The position numbers were made by a program, and so were the translations under genes. The notes beneath the pieces were generated by a model. The model made no database searches, had not been told where the DNA came from, and saw nothing but the letters and a program-made list of their open reading frames with translations. A DNA stretch of 64,000 nt from Lunularia cruciata (taxonomy: Eukaryota; Streptophyta; Marchantiopsida; Lunulariales; Lunulariaceae), in NCBI GenBank assembly GCA_948567375.1, contig OX419761.1:52888501-52952500 (forward strand), given 5' to 3'. The stretch's first letter is position 1, and each line of letters opens with the position of its first letter. Positions 43,932 through 56,291 of this stretch are shown here, piece after piece.

Positions 43932-45370
43932 CATCCATTCTCTCACTTCCTACCATTGGCTCCTCATCATTCTTTGGAGTACTATAAATTTACCAAACAC
44001 CCTCCATTGAAGAACATTCAAGGACTAACCACATTACTAAAATAAAGAATTGCTCTAACTTATTCTCTACTCTAGTGTACCTCAATAATAAGGTATCCTC
44101 AATCTCTTTTAGTCTACAAGCACAATTATTTCTTGACTTCACTACTAATCAATCAAAATCCTTATCCTTCATCAATTTCTTCTTCAATTCTTGCAATAGA
44201 AGCTTCAATTCATGCAACCAAGTCTCTGCCATGAATCCCACTACACCATTTGTCACCAATTTAAATGTTTGATTCTGAATGTCCCAAAGAATTCACTCCA
44301 CCTTGAGATTGACAATTTCTTTGTCTTCTTCTTCCACTTCACCTTGCTCTTTCCTCTTCAAATTGAGGTACTCTTGAACTTCAACAATCACCTCCACATG
44401 AAGCTTAGTGTGTTTTGCAACCTGATTCTCCTCATTTCCTCTTGGTCTCTTTAAGTTTTGCTTCTTGTTGCTTGAATTGCTTCAAGTTGAATCCCAATCT
44501 CCTTTTGGTGTTCCCCAAACATGAATCTAAGAGTTACAAATTGTCCTTGCTCTCTTTTGAAGTTCCACGAAAGAGCCACCGAATCCATATCCTGCTTCTT
44601 CAACTCTTTGGCACAATCAGGCTTTGCTTGAAGAGCCATGGAGCAAATAATCTGGTTTTCCTCCTACAATCTCCTCAACTATTTGGTTTGTGATTGCTCA
44701 TTCTTAATCTCATGATTCTCTTGAATCAACTCATTCACCCACTTGCTTCCCTCTTGATACGAGTGTAGAGCCTTCTATGCTTCAATCTTTGTCACTTGTA
44801 ATTTAGCTCTCATTGAACACTCATTAGCATGCACTCTCTAAAGTAACTTAGTGTAGTTCTTGAGGTCTGGCTAGGTGGGTTGATATAGTGTTATCAAATA
44901 CTACAGATAATTAAAAAATATTACTACATTCACACTCATACGCACAAAGGTCATCCCATCAAAACCTCTGGACACTCACTATTCTAACACTCTCACTTCT
45001 TGATCACTAGCTAACACTCTCACTTCTTGATCAGTAGGCTTTACTAACAATGAAAACAAAGAGGGTTTGTCACTACTCTTTTGATCCACCACCAAATCTA
45101 GTTCCAACCCAAGAGGATCTACTAGCATGTCTTCTTTTGGTAGTAGTGAATTTGCTTCCCATTGGCTTTGCTCTTCTTCATTGTCTGATTTGGTTTGCAA
45201 TCCCCTCATAGTCAATTCCCCCCAATTCCTCATCCTCTTCTTCTTCACCTCCTTTCAGACAAACTTTCCGCCGAAGATGTATATCTTTCCTCCCACATCT
45301 CTCCTTCTCCTCTCCCGAAACTCCAAAATCAAAACTCCAAATAGTAAAAAGTAGGAACAAAGTTTTGCAG
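43932..45370 (-). other. Possible decayed coiled-coil coding sequence, no identity
   Basis: On the minus strand, broken frames between about 44250 and 44830 read like a Lys/Glu/Gln-rich coiled coil (SYQEGSKWVNELIQENHE, MFGEHQKEIGIQLEAIQA). An acidic frame lies at 44979-45248. Stops interrupt it. It may be an old retroelement gag or a dead host gene; I cannot name it. Confidence 0.3.
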
Positions 45371-46745
45371 TCACACTCGAACAAAGTGTCAGGGGCTTAA
45401 GCCATCATATGGTGAAGTATTATCTACCGGAAGATCTTCATCATCACAAGCTTCTTACTGTATTCTCAAATCAATTCGCGCATTAAAAGTTTAGCTGTTT
45501 ATAACTCTAGTATTCAATCGTCAATTGATTTGCGCCTATTTAGAATGAGCGTTTTATTTTTTTAGTGCAATCAGGGATGGTAAGGATTTAATGTCAATGC
45601 ACATCAATTCACTCAAGTCAAAATTTCAGTCATTTCTAATAATGATTCGACTTGATATTTCATATCTTGAACAGATAAGATATGACGGAAGATGAATGAT
45701 AAAAACAATCTAATTAAATTTTCAGTGGACAAAGAATATGTGAGAAATAATTAACATATGTTCTAAGTCGCGAATGGTCGAGAACGAATTTGCTCCCCTC
45801 ATTTCGCACACTCGTAGGAGCGAATAGACTTGGGTTCATCAAATCCGAATCCAGCTTAAGAATATAAGCTTGGCTCCCACGAAGGTTTGCCTCTCATCCC
45901 TTTAACTCCCAAGAAAACAGGGGCAAGAGGCAGGAGGAGAACTTTTTCACCGAACGAACCTCGCAGAAACATCACTTGGGGTGTAGCTCTCCTATTGGAC
46001 ATGGGTACACGTGTATGTTGAGAAATTTTGTACTTGTAACCTTCGATGACAAAACCCTCTAATGCGTGTGGACTTCTTAAACGTCGGTATCCTGTCACTG
46101 CTCTCTGATAAGCTATGGACTTAAGCATATTCCATTACTCCTGGCGCTCCTACAGCAATACAAACCTGGCCTTTAAAGTATCTACTGTGAAGAAGGTACC
46201 CATATAACAATGTTGTGCAAACAAGTCACATATCAGATCATAGTGATAACCCAACCGAATAACGTCTATTTACTTAAGGTCATCTACTGATGGTTTATAT
46301 AGATCCCTATTATCCAAGTGTTGGCTTTCCCACCTCAGAATCTGTCTCATGTGCCTAGATATCTCCACAGCTTAAAATTATCTCTAGATTCTTCAGCTAA
46401 CATTCTCATTCTTCAGCATGAACTAGCTCTTTTAGCTGGCCAAGTTGACCCACGTGGATGTAAGGTGGAAACATTCCCAGCCTATGGCCTAGACAACAAC
46501 CCACCTGAGACAAGATAAGGACAGGGTACGAATTGATAGGTAGATATGCTTTTTGTATACAGGGCTGCCTCAACCTCTTATGTGTTATTTTCTCATATGG
46601 TGATTAGAAGGACACTGAAGCCAGGTAAGGGGAAGCGGACTTTGGGAATTCAGGGATATGGGACTTTTGTCTTCACTTTTGGACGGGAATATGTGAAGTG
46701 GCCTCTACCCAGCTTAAGTGCACCAGTGTCTTCTCCTTTAATTTG

Positions 46746-47095
46746 ATTAGTTGAACGCAGATATCTCATATCGATACTATTGGGGCCTAGTTCTATTTTA
46801 CCTCTTTTATCTTTCTCTGGATGGGGTCTTCCCATCCTTCATGTGTTTTTAATTAGATGAATGCAGATTTCTCATATCGATACTATTGAGGCCTAGTTCC
46901 ATTTTACCTCTTTTATCTTTCCATTGTCTTTTATCTTTCCATTGATGGGGTCTTCCCATCCTTCATGTGTTCTACGTGGTCAATTAAATGAACACAGATT
47001 TCTGGTATCTATATTATTGAGACCTAGTTCCATTTTACCACTTTTGTCTCTCCCTCGATGGGGTCTTCACATCCTTCGTGTGCTCTACGAGGTCG
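46746..47095. repeat. Three degenerate tandem units of about 105-130 bp
   Basis: Units start near 46746, 46851 and 46981. Each has gatttctcatatcgatact-like text, ctagttccattttacc, and gatggggtcttcccatcc. Confidence 0.85.
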
Positions 47096-48318
47096 CCTCT
47101 CGATTTCTCATGTAATTAGAGTTATTCATTATCGCTGATAGAGCTGCGCTTTGAGAATTCACATTTGCATGACCACATAAATTTGGTGACAGATAACAGG
47201 GTGTTAATGACAACGGGATTCAACAAATAGAAATATGTTGACAGAAACTGGTGTCCTTAGAAGTTACATCTGTCTTGAAATTTTTTTATGCTCTTTGATA
47301 TGATGCTGATATTTACTGATAACGATGTTTGACAAATATATCAAATAATCACATGTGAGAGTAGTTGATGTCTGGAATCATGGCTTGATCAAGACCTTGC
47401 TCAAATTTTCATTTCAATTGTGCAATTTCTAAATTGCATCAGTAACTATCTCAAAAATGTCCACCGAGCTATCAGTCACAAGTGATTAGACCAAACATGA
47501 TTTTGTGCATGTGTCAACCAAGAAGTACAAAGATCTCTAATGTAGATTATACCTAATAAGTTCTACGCACATGAACTTTTTAGGTGATAAAATGTTCAAA
47601 GTTAACGCATCCAGGTTGCGTTTTCGGGGAAGAGAATGGGATTTATTGCTGTTTAACAAATTGTATGTTCAGCCTATATCAGCTGTTAAAGTTAAGGCCT
47701 TAGTCTCATTTACAACGAAATAGAAAAGCTTGGTAGATTCTTTTCTCTTTGATTGAATGCAAATGCCATCTTCATTCCGTACCGTTGTTTGACGATCATT
47801 GGTACGTCTTCCTAGACGCTTCTGGTGTGAATCTGGTGGTTCAGACCAGAGAAGCTGAGAATGTGCAACCATGCGTATTATCTTGTCATCCAACCATCAA
47901 AATCTTTTTCTTTTTCAAACTTAAGGTCAAGGACCGTTATCATATGAGGGTCTACAATCTGGGAGACCAGGAATTTTATAGCTATTCCACAAACGAAAGC
48001 AATAAGAACTTCCGTTAGTACTTACAGAGTAGATTCAAGGGCAGTTTATTACGTTATTAAATTTTAGGGTTCCTTATCTTTAAGACACATGTCCATCTTT
48101 GAACTGACTTTGACTATGGTTGTGGTATTTTAGAAGTGTAACGAATGAACCTGGACAAGAATCGACTCCTTCCTGTGGGAAGATATTAACCGTAAATAAC
48201 CTGTCGATTGGAGGCACAGTGTTTGCCTACAAGGCTACTAATGTTTGCTTCTCTATCAGTGGGCTTTGCTTATATTCACTTCTCTTGTTGCTATTTTAAA
48301 CTTACCTGCTATTTTACC

Positions 48319-48342
48319 ACCCCTGCCAACTATGGCAGGGGT
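48319..48342. other. Perfect inverted repeat, 10-bp stem and 4-base loop
   Basis: Stem acccctgcca, loop acta, stem tggcaggggt. There is no T run beside it. It may be chance or a regulatory hairpin. Confidence 0.6.
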
Positions 48343-48861
48343 TGTTACGGGGCTGGCAAGGCCTACAAGAATTTGGCGAGCTAAAACTGGAGCTGTGCTC
48401 GGATGCCCTGCACTCTTTCGGGATCCCATTTCCAGCAGAAATCTCTACGAAAATCAAAGGTTGCGAGAAGATCTAAAGTGATTCGTGGGTTTCCGATGAA
48501 TAATCGTTTTGAGCACATTAACGGATGATCCAGACCAGGGTAAGGGACTTTTCTGACTTTCGAAACCTTTGGTGATAGAAAAGAAAATAGTGATAACTAG
48601 CAAAGTTGTATATGCTGTACCATCAGTTGCAAGACTCCTTTCTACACATTTAGTGCGGCCATGTAAGAGCTACTATTCATCTCTTATCCTCTCACAATTC
48701 TCTTGTCACCCTGTCTCTCACCACACTTCAAACTATCAAGTTTAAGACTAAACTGTGTAAAAAAAATTAACATTAAAATTTGGAAAGAAAGAGATGTGGG
48801 CTGAGGCAGATGCGGATAACTTCACAAATAGCTCATAGCAGTCCCTTTCTGACTCATGTAT

Positions 48862-49155
48862 CTATGCGTTAGCAGCGAATCTGTGAACTGTACGCGACCC
48901 TTGGCGTAGGGTGTCATAGTTATACCCTCCAACCTTGATAAAAGTGTTCACAATCTGTCGCGAACGGGCAGCTGTGGACAACCATTCCTTCATATTTTCT
49001 CGAAGATTGCCAAGATCCCACATAAGAAGATTACATGCATTCGCTTTTTCGAGGCTTAGATTGACAGAATTGTAGTATATATACTTGTCGGGTACTGAAC
49101 TTCCCTCGACAGTTGGCTTCCAGCGAAGGCACTGTCTGAAATCGTACCAGTACAT
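48862..49155 (-). CDS. Hypothetical ORF or last exon (97 aa)
   Basis: ATG at 49155 gives MYWYDFRQCLRWKPTVEGSS and ends TVHRFAANA. Composition looks protein-like (mixed, no low complexity). The sequence tacgatttcag just before the CAG-encoded part could be a splice acceptor, so this may instead be a terminal exon of a minus-strand gene. No family recognised. Confidence 0.25.
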   Translation of the reverse strand: MYWYDFRQCLRWKPTVEGSSVPDKYIYYNSVNLSLEKANACNLLMWDLGNLRENMKEWLSTAARSRQIVNTFIKVGGYNYDTLRQGSRTVHRFAANA

Positions 49156-50103
49156 TGAATATGACAGGAGCGAGTAGAGACACCGTATCAGACGATTTGC
49201 AATGCTACTGTGAGTGCAGTGAAGTGCAACTTGGGGGCACAATCCGTCTCTCAGGTAGCCCTACGCGCATGACTCGTCGCGGATTTGCTGTCATGAACTT
49301 GGTCCTGATTTCGAATCGGTCGTGGTCCGACTGCCATCGAATTCGGGACTCTTTTCTCATGGCAGAGCTAAATGCATAGCGTGGCTGCTCCTCAGTGGTT
49401 ATAAGTCCACAAATTCCGCATTTGGCGGTGGAGCGTGTTGTTACTGGTAGGCTGGACCCACCAAGTCGCGTGTGGGGGTTCGGGACTCGAGCTTTATTCG
49501 AGGAGGGCGCAATACACGGGTGCACTCCAAGCCGCGACGCCGCAGAAAATGTACGGGGACTTTTATTCCTGCAGTATAATAGCGAGCAGAACAGAAAGAA
49601 AAGAGAGCCCGAAGACCGGAATTGGAGCTTTGGTCTGCTGCTCGTGGTGGCTATTGTAAATCGATGGAGCAAGTTTGGTCTGGCCCGCACGAGTCCGAGC
49701 TTTTCATAAATCCGAGGATACGTAGTGTACTCGACCGACCATCATCCCTTGTTCGGCGTTCCTGTTCCCGAACCAATTTTGCAGCGCAGAGAATTGTATA
49801 GACGACTGCCTCTCGAGTACTGTCCACTTTTGGACCTGAGACGGACGTGTCGTAGAACCGCACATACGTTGAGGTTATGTTACGAGAAATGATCTCGGTA
49901 TCGAAACCACCTCTGTAGCTTAAAATTGCATCGTGAAAGCAGGCAGGGTCCGTACTCGTTTTGGAAAATTCAAGAGACCAGGTAAAAGCAGGAGCATCTA
50001 ATTCAAGTTGAGGGAGATCAGTTTACTTTAGAGTTGGCGACTTTGCGCAACTTCTCCAGATACTCGGTGGTTTCAGAGCTTGAAGGAAAATTTGTGTGAA
50101 GTC

Positions 50104-51684
50104 ATGGCGGTGACGGGTAGACCGCGCTGTTTAGTTTGTTTAGTTTGGGCTTGTGTGGTGACGGTATTTCTGTTGCACTTGACGTCGGCGGAGAGATTAA
50201 CATCTTTGAGAAGAGAAGATGGAACTCATGGAACCCAATCTGGATCCCAGACCGAGCATGGGATTCTTTCAAAGATCACGCTAGTAGAAATCAGAGATGG
50301 ACCGATGGAGGTGATGAATCATGAAACGTCCTGGATACCTGTGGGTCTGAGAAGAGTCTCTGATCGTATTTTTCGGTTGGCAAAGGAAGAGCAGCACTGG
50401 CCGGTGCTGAAGCTGACACAAGTACGCACCATTTTTGGTATTGTTTTTGGGGGTATTGGGGCTGGGTTGTCAAGCGCTGGAGGGCTCGGTGGTGGAGGTT
50501 TGTTTGTACCGTTATTTAACCTCCTGCTTCAGTTTGACCCTAAGACCTCAGCTGCGTTATCGAATTTTATGATTTTGGGAGGAAGCTGCGTGAATCTGTG
50601 GATAAATATGCAGCAACACCATCCGGTTCATCACAACAAACCTGTCATAGACTTTGATGTTCTCCTACTGATGCAGCCTAATTTGCTGCTGGGGATCAGT
50701 GTTGGAGTGATTCTCAACGTCATTCTGCCTGCCTGGGTCATCACCGCCTCACTTGCTGTAGTTCTCGGTTACATGACTGTTCATTCTACCAAAGGTGGAA
50801 TCAAGCGCTGGCAGAGGGAGACAGAGCAGAATATCGCTAGAAGAAAAACACTTGAAGCTACAAAGACCGCTTCCACAGTCGAAGTCGAGGTTGCACCGAA
50901 ACTCACATACCAGATTTCGCAAGAAGAAGGAGCTGATGAGAATTCGTTGACAGAACCTCTGTTGAGTTCAGAAACTCCAAAGCTGGAGCTTTTCCCTTGG
51001 AAGAAAATCGGAGCTCTTATAATCGTATGGTTGGCTTTCTTCTCCGTCCAAGTTCTACGAGGAGCGAAGGGTGGGCAGAGCATCCTGGGATTTCCGCAAT
51101 GCGGATTGGGGTACTGGCTTGTCACCTCCTCACAGATACCTCTCGCCCTGATCATAACCGCTTGGACAGTATCTCAACTGCGAAACAGTCACGGGACTTC
51201 GAATAAGAAACACAAGCATAATGATATTCAGGAAGAAGGTTATGTATTGGGGCCAGAGGCGGGGACTTTGTTTCCATGTATGGCTTTAGTAGCAGGTGTG
51301 TTGGGAGGAATGCTGGGAATCGGAGGGGGTATGATCATAAACCCTTTGCTGTTTACAGTGGGGATGCTTCCTCAGGTGACCGCTGCAACCTGTGCAGCTA
51401 TGGTGTTCTTCTCATCGTCGATGTCAGTGATCCAATACTGGTTGATGGGCAGGATTCCCATGAACTATGCAGTCATATCATGCGTGCTTTGTGCAGTGTT
51501 TTCGTGGTTCGGAATAAAATTAGTCCACACTGCGATCGAAAAGTACAACCGGGCGTCACTGATAGTGTTCTCGGTAGCGGCTGTGATGGGTGTGAGTGCT
51601 GTACTCATGTGCGGCTTCGGAGGGTGGGATGTGTGGCAAAGCTATCAAGGAGGAGCCTACATGGGTTTCCATTATCCCTGCTAG
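50104..51684 (+). CDS. Sulfite exporter TauE/SafE family membrane protein
   Basis: 526 residues, intronless. TauE/SafE proteins move small anions such as sulfite or organosulfonates across membranes; the plant substrate is not settled. An N-terminal signal (residues about 9-29, hydrophobic, ending LTSA) suggests entry into the secretory path. Two inverted halves are visible: 117-161 (GGIGAGLSSAGGLGGGGLFV) and 397-441 (GGMLGIGGGMIINPLLFTVG), each the glycine-rich signature of the family. They are separated by a charged loop at about 228-300. I chose ATG 50104 (gtcATGGCG, good plant context); the frame is open further upstream but only with a TTG. AATAAA-like signals lie at 51766-51775. It is the only gene here that looks intact and host-derived. 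Confidence 0.93.
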   Translation: MAVTGRPRCLVCLVWACVVTVFLLHLTSAERLTSLRREDGTHGTQSGSQTEHGILSKITLVEIRDGPMEVMNHETSWIPVGLRRVSDRIFRLAKEEQHWPVLKLTQVRTIFGIVFGGIGAGLSSAGGLGGGGLFVPLFNLLLQFDPKTSAALSNFMILGGSCVNLWINMQQHHPVHHNKPVIDFDVLLLMQPNLLLGISVGVILNVILPAWVITASLAVVLGYMTVHSTKGGIKRWQRETEQNIARRKTLEATKTASTVEVEVAPKLTYQISQEEGADENSLTEPLLSSETPKLELFPWKKIGALIIVWLAFFSVQVLRGAKGGQSILGFPQCGLGYWLVTSSQIPLALIITAWTVSQLRNSHGTSNKKHKHNDIQEEGYVLGPEAGTLFPCMALVAGVLGGMLGIGGGMIINPLLFTVGMLPQVTAATCAAMVFFSSSMSVIQYWLMGRIPMNYAVISCVLCAVFSWFGIKLVHTAIEKYNRASLIVFSVAAVMGVSAVLMCGFGGWDVWQSYQGGAYMGFHYPC

Positions 51685-53285
51685 TTCCTCAAACTTCTAC
51701 GGATCAAGATCGGAAATCACAATTTGATTTTACCTCATTAACTCACCTTCAATTTTAAGTTGGAAAATAAAATAAAATTGTAGGACCCCCTTCAGAAAAT
51801 TTTGGTTGACTCAAGTTTCCTGTAGAGAGTAGTACATATATAAATCTAGCAGCTGTAAAATACTGTAACGTTTGTGCCAGTGTGCGTCCACCACATTTGT
51901 AACATGACCATTCAGAGGACGAAACTTATAAATTACAAGGGGGAGATTAAACTCCCTTGTTCTTTCGATTAAGTCAAGCTCGAATGTGCCCGTTTTGGTA
52001 TTTACACTTCCCTCGGAAAGCACATATCACTGCTGTGTGTTGCACACTGATCTTCCTTCCAACGTAGCCTCATGGCTCTACACGTTCTGGACAACCACAA
52101 GTCCACACCTGTACAACCTAGTTATCGTCATAGTTGCAATCAAGTCAATGCGTCTTCTCTGATAGTTATCTCTCTCGAAAAGCACGTCTCTTTGCTATTC
52201 TTATATTCCTCCGAGTGACATCAACACGAAGAGTCATGGGACACCTGCTCTGTACACTAAGTGCAGTCTCTCTGACAACTGTCCTGCTGCCTGTTTGTCA
52301 CCAATCCCCTTCTCTGAAGCTACATCGGCGAGAAAGTGCATCAAAGTTTACATTCCACGGATCTGTTCTGCAGGTCAGGTTAACTTCTAAGTCTGACATA
52401 ACCTCTAGATTCTTGCCTTAACAGTTGGGGTAAAACTGTAAAAACCAGAATTGTTCACGTTCCTGAGTCCAAAATATGACAAAGATATGAAGGAAGCTAA
52501 AGTCAATAACCCGAACAATTCTCAAGCTTAGCTCTTGCATAGGTCACAAACAACAGGCAAGTTCCTGCACTGAATGTGGAGACGATCTGAAAGGACACTG
52601 ATTAGATCAACGCAGTTGTCTTCCCAACACTTTCGTCACCTTGATTTGCAAATGACTTTAGGTTATCCAGAAGTAGCTATAGACGGGTTTTCCCCCGGCA
52701 GAAACCGGAACTGTAAATCACATTTATTAAGCTATGGATCTCAATCACACAGTTTTGAGCTCTAGTATTGATCTGGTAATAAAGCCTTATGGATTAATAG
52801 CAGTTACCCTACCTGCTGTCGGTCAGTTGCAGGTCACAACGTGGGAGTAGTTGTACATTTTAACATACGGATCATATGCAAATGAAAGCTTGAGGAGGTA
52901 CAAATAAATACGCTATATGTTCATGGATAACGAACCCTTGAAATGGTGGGCAATTTTAATTTGAGGCCAACTACACCTCGAGTATTTCCTCACTAGAGCT
53001 TTTAAGATCAAGGGATCTCCAGGATCCTCGCACCTTTGACTATCAGAAAAGTTTGGCTAGAATCAAGACTCCGGAACGAAACAAAAGCATTTAGATTTAA
53101 CACATGGGTGTCTCCGTTCTTAGAAAACACAGTCCTGAAGACCTATCCCAATAGCACATCATAAACCCCATTAAGCCAATAACGTAAGGACAACCGGGAA
53201 AGAAATAACGTGGCTCACTTTCTGTCCCGGACGCTACCTCCACTGCTCATAATAAAGGTGGGCTCACCCATCCTTTATTACTCCT

Positions 53286-53323
<38 letters not shown>

Positions 53324-53599
53324 TTACTCGGGCCTTTTCATTTTGTTGCACGGTATTCAGCATGGTAAAGTGATAAATAAAATTTTTATTTTTATAATAT
53401 TTAATTTTTTTTCAAATCTAATTTTTTTACCATTATCAAAATTTAAATATTTCATTTTACTATCATTTTATTTTGTCATCTTCTTCCATTGTTTAAAGAC
53501 AGAAAAGATCCATGATTTTTGTATCGTGGTATAGACTCCTACTCACCTCAAATAATCATCAACCAAAGATACAAAACATAATGCTCCAGATTTTGAAGC
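51685..53599. other. 3' flank of the transporter gene; no gene seen
   Basis: It contains the likely 3' UTR of the transporter, then about 1.8 kb without a recognisable gene or transposon. Open frames here are short and lack domains. An AT microsatellite is at 53288-53322, and an AT-rich patch follows. Confidence 0.5.
53288..53322. repeat. (AT)n microsatellite
   Basis: About 17 uninterrupted AT units. Confidence 0.97.
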
Positions 53600-54543
53600 T
53601 ATAGATACAAGCACCAAACATCAAAATGCACATAGTCTCAAATTCTCTTTGGGCGGTGAACTCATGTGGAAAAACTTAACCTCCTTGCTTTCCTATTATA
53701 CAATGCTCATAGAATTTTAGCTTTCAAGTTTTAAGGCTCTTCAGAAGTTGTTGCTTTGACAATTCATTTAGACCTCTTTCACTCATATTACTTAAACATA
53801 GGTGCCCATAAGTGAGTAAGATCTTTGGGATTTTCATTTTCTAATATAGTACTTGCCACTCCTCCACTAATGGTACCTCCAACAAGCTCATACAGATTTT
53901 CTACTTGCTCTTCATTACAACCAATGCTCCTTTTGATACCTTGTGCTTTCCATTTTCTGCTCCCCACTTCCAGCCATTTGAATCCAAAGTGCCTAGTGAT
54001 ATCAAATTCTTCCTTAACTCAAGAACATGCCTCACATAAGCAAGAGTCCTCACAACAACATCAAACATCTAATGCATATTGTACAGATACCAATAGCTTT
54101 ACAAGTCATGTTGTTCCCCATTATTACAGATCCTCCATTGAATGGTTTGTACTCATGAAACCACTCCTTGTTTGGACACATATGTTAAGAGCAAACTGAG
54201 TCCAATATCCATGACTCCTCAAATTGATCTTTGTCTTGAGTAACACATAAACATCATCCACAAAACTAGATGACTCAGTAATACTTGCTTGATCTGAAAG
54301 TTGACCTTTATCCTTGTTGGACTCAAGCCTCTTGTTGTTACAATCCTTCTTGAAATGTATGACCTTCACACAAATCCAACTCTTGCCTTTGAAACCTCAA
54401 GTTCTAGAATTGGATCTTGATTTAGTCTTGATCTGATCTCTCTCTTGTCTTTCCTCTCATAAATAGACCAGATGTTCATATGATGGAGAAAGTGAAGTCA
54501 ATAACAACAATGCCTTATCCTACTCTTCTGACTTAATCTATAT
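53600..54543 (-). mobile_element. Ty1/Copia fragment: end of gag, protease, start of integrase
   Basis: On the minus strand: a gag tail with SYEHLV-like text, a broken zinc knuckle (HFKKDCNNK), and the protease signature SWILDS followed by HMCPNKEWFHEYKPFNGG with breaks. Then GSVIMGNNMTCKAIGI follows, and the pre-integrase pattern LGTLDSNGWKWGAENGKHKV up to MSERGLNELSKQQLLKSLK and a His/Cys region near 53620. It is cut at 54543 by copy C of the methyltransferase element. Many stops. Confidence 0.85.
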
Positions 54544-54997
54544 TGTCACGCCATTTGTAGTACCGCATCTAGATGCTCAGACACTAGAGTTCCAGTGATA
54601 GTAGTTAGAGTTATTTAAGAAGTTTCTCCGTGACTACTTTCCAATGGTTAGATTTTGTGTTTGGGGTACTGACTTCACGGTGGGGCCCACCGTCACTTTG
54701 CACCGTTTGCACTGTCGAGTGTGCCATCAGCGGGACCGTTAGGGTTTCAAAGCTAGCTCAAGTCCATGGGGTATAGTTTCAAAGTGAGCTCCAGAGAGCT
54801 CACTTCTCTGATGTTAAGCCTTCGAGTTCTTGGCTATGGTGGACAGAGGCCGGTAAGCGTCACCTGGATTCTCTATGCTTGAGTGGGTGTGGCTTGACTG
54901 TAATCAGTGCCCAGTTCTTGGCAGTTCATAGAGTGACAAATCAAATACTGATCTGAGTTGAGTTGAGTTGAGTTGAGAGTGGTAAGCAATCTGATTA
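54544..54997 (+). repeat. Terminal repeat A1 of copy C (454 bp)
   Basis: Same start and end as copy B A1. It is five bases longer because of an extra ttgag unit near 54957-54975. The hairpin of copy B is conserved. Confidence 0.93.
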
Positions 54998-56291
54998 CAT
55001 CAGAGAAGTGAAGTCAGGGGGAAATCGGGTGCAGGAATTGTGAGTGTTGGTGGTATCTCCAAGCTTGGTGGATCGTTGGTAGCTTGATTCAATTTTAGTG
55101 TTTCCCTAGTGTGTAGCAGCTCAATTGATTGATGCAAATTTGGCAGTTAGGCGGACGGTGTGCGGAAGCGCAGGCCAAATTTCGAGCAAAGAAGGAGCAA
55201 TTTTCGAGCAGTGTTGTGATTTTTAGCTCAGGAGGTGAAGGCATGACCAATTTGCTACGAGTTGGGCTCAGAAAGTCAAATTGAAGGTGGAGTTGGGAAG
55301 CTCTTCTCATGAAATTGTGATTTGGAAAAACCCATTTTGTCAATTTGGCTCGAGTGGAAAGTTAGCGGGGGATTTGGCGGACGTCCAACTTTAGGGTTTA
55401 TGTCAGATTTTACGTCAGATTTTGGTTGGGATTTATGCCAGATTTTGGCCAAAATTGGAGGAGTTTTTGCTATTTGGCCAGATTTGGAGGAGTTTTGCTA
55501 GTTTGGAGAACTTTCGCAGATTTGGAGAAGTTTTGCCAATTTTGGAGGAGATTCAAAGTGGCAACAAGAAAGGCCTCATTTGGCTTCAAGGCATAGTGCT
55601 GTGGGCTATGAGAGGCTACGAAGGCCTAGAAGGGCCAGCAAGCCAGCTTGCTGGCGTGAGGCTAGTTAGTTTAGAGTAGATCTTGGTCATTGGTTGGCAA
55701 AATCTGCCTTTACTGCTAGATTGTGCGCAACAGGGTTTGACCTCTAGATCTCTTGTTCCTCGACTGGTGCCCTAGCCAACTGGTCCACCCTCACTTGTTG
55801 TCATAGTGACTATGCCACTGTTATCTATAAACATGTAGCTTTGGCTAGGAGAGGCAGTTTGATCCCATTCTTGGTGATCTTGGTAGCTTAGGACTTAGAT
55901 ACGAACTCCTCTTATGTCAAATGCCAAATGGTGGCAGAGTCAGTCTCGTGTTGTGTTATGAGATGGAGGGTTTTTGTTTAGATTTCTTGTGATTGGACCC
56001 CCTCCATTCTCTACTTCCTATTTGTGCACCACGTTTGTGTGAGGTGCCTTGACTTTTGAGCGTTGGTGCTCTGGTGTGCTCTCGGTGGTGAGGCTGGAGT
56101 GATGACCAGTAAGACTACCTTTGTTTCTCTCCGGTGAGGCAAGAAGTGATGACCTACAGACCGTGAGAGTGCGTGTTATGATGGTAGGTTACAGGTTGCC
56201 ATTTCCCCTAGTGTAGTTATCTCGATTAGAGTTACATTAGTGGGTGGTGCTTGGTGGTGTTGGCACTTGGTGAGGTACTTGCGGTTGCGAC
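54998..56291 (+). other. Leader of copy C
   Basis: It aligns with the copy B leader, with a single 165-bp unit instead of two and the antisense tRNA-like segment at 55722-55794. Confidence 0.75.
55722..55794 (-). other. Antisense tRNA-like sequence in the copy C leader
   Basis: Counterpart of 20482-20554; the A-box word tggaccagttgg and the B-box word are both kept. Confidence 0.55.

Larger units (their letters stand above)
45371..49990. other. Mostly single-copy host DNA; no confident gene
   Basis: The sequence is unlike the surrounding retroelements. It holds a degenerate tandem repeat (46746-47095), a perfect hairpin (48319-48342) and a few short open frames without recognisable domains (46128 to 45856 on the minus strand; 47749-48018 on the + strand). 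From about 49200 to 49900 it becomes more GC- and CpG-rich, as expected near the promoter of the downstream transporter gene. Confidence 0.5.

Noticed and set aside
49205-49690. 161-codon minus-strand frame upstream of the transporter
   Set aside because: It overlaps other open frames on both strands in a GC-rich stretch and shows no domain; more likely promoter DNA.
50080-50103. Eight extra N-terminal residues on the transporter
   Set aside because: The upstream start would be TTG; the ATG at 50104 has good context and gives a normal signal peptide.
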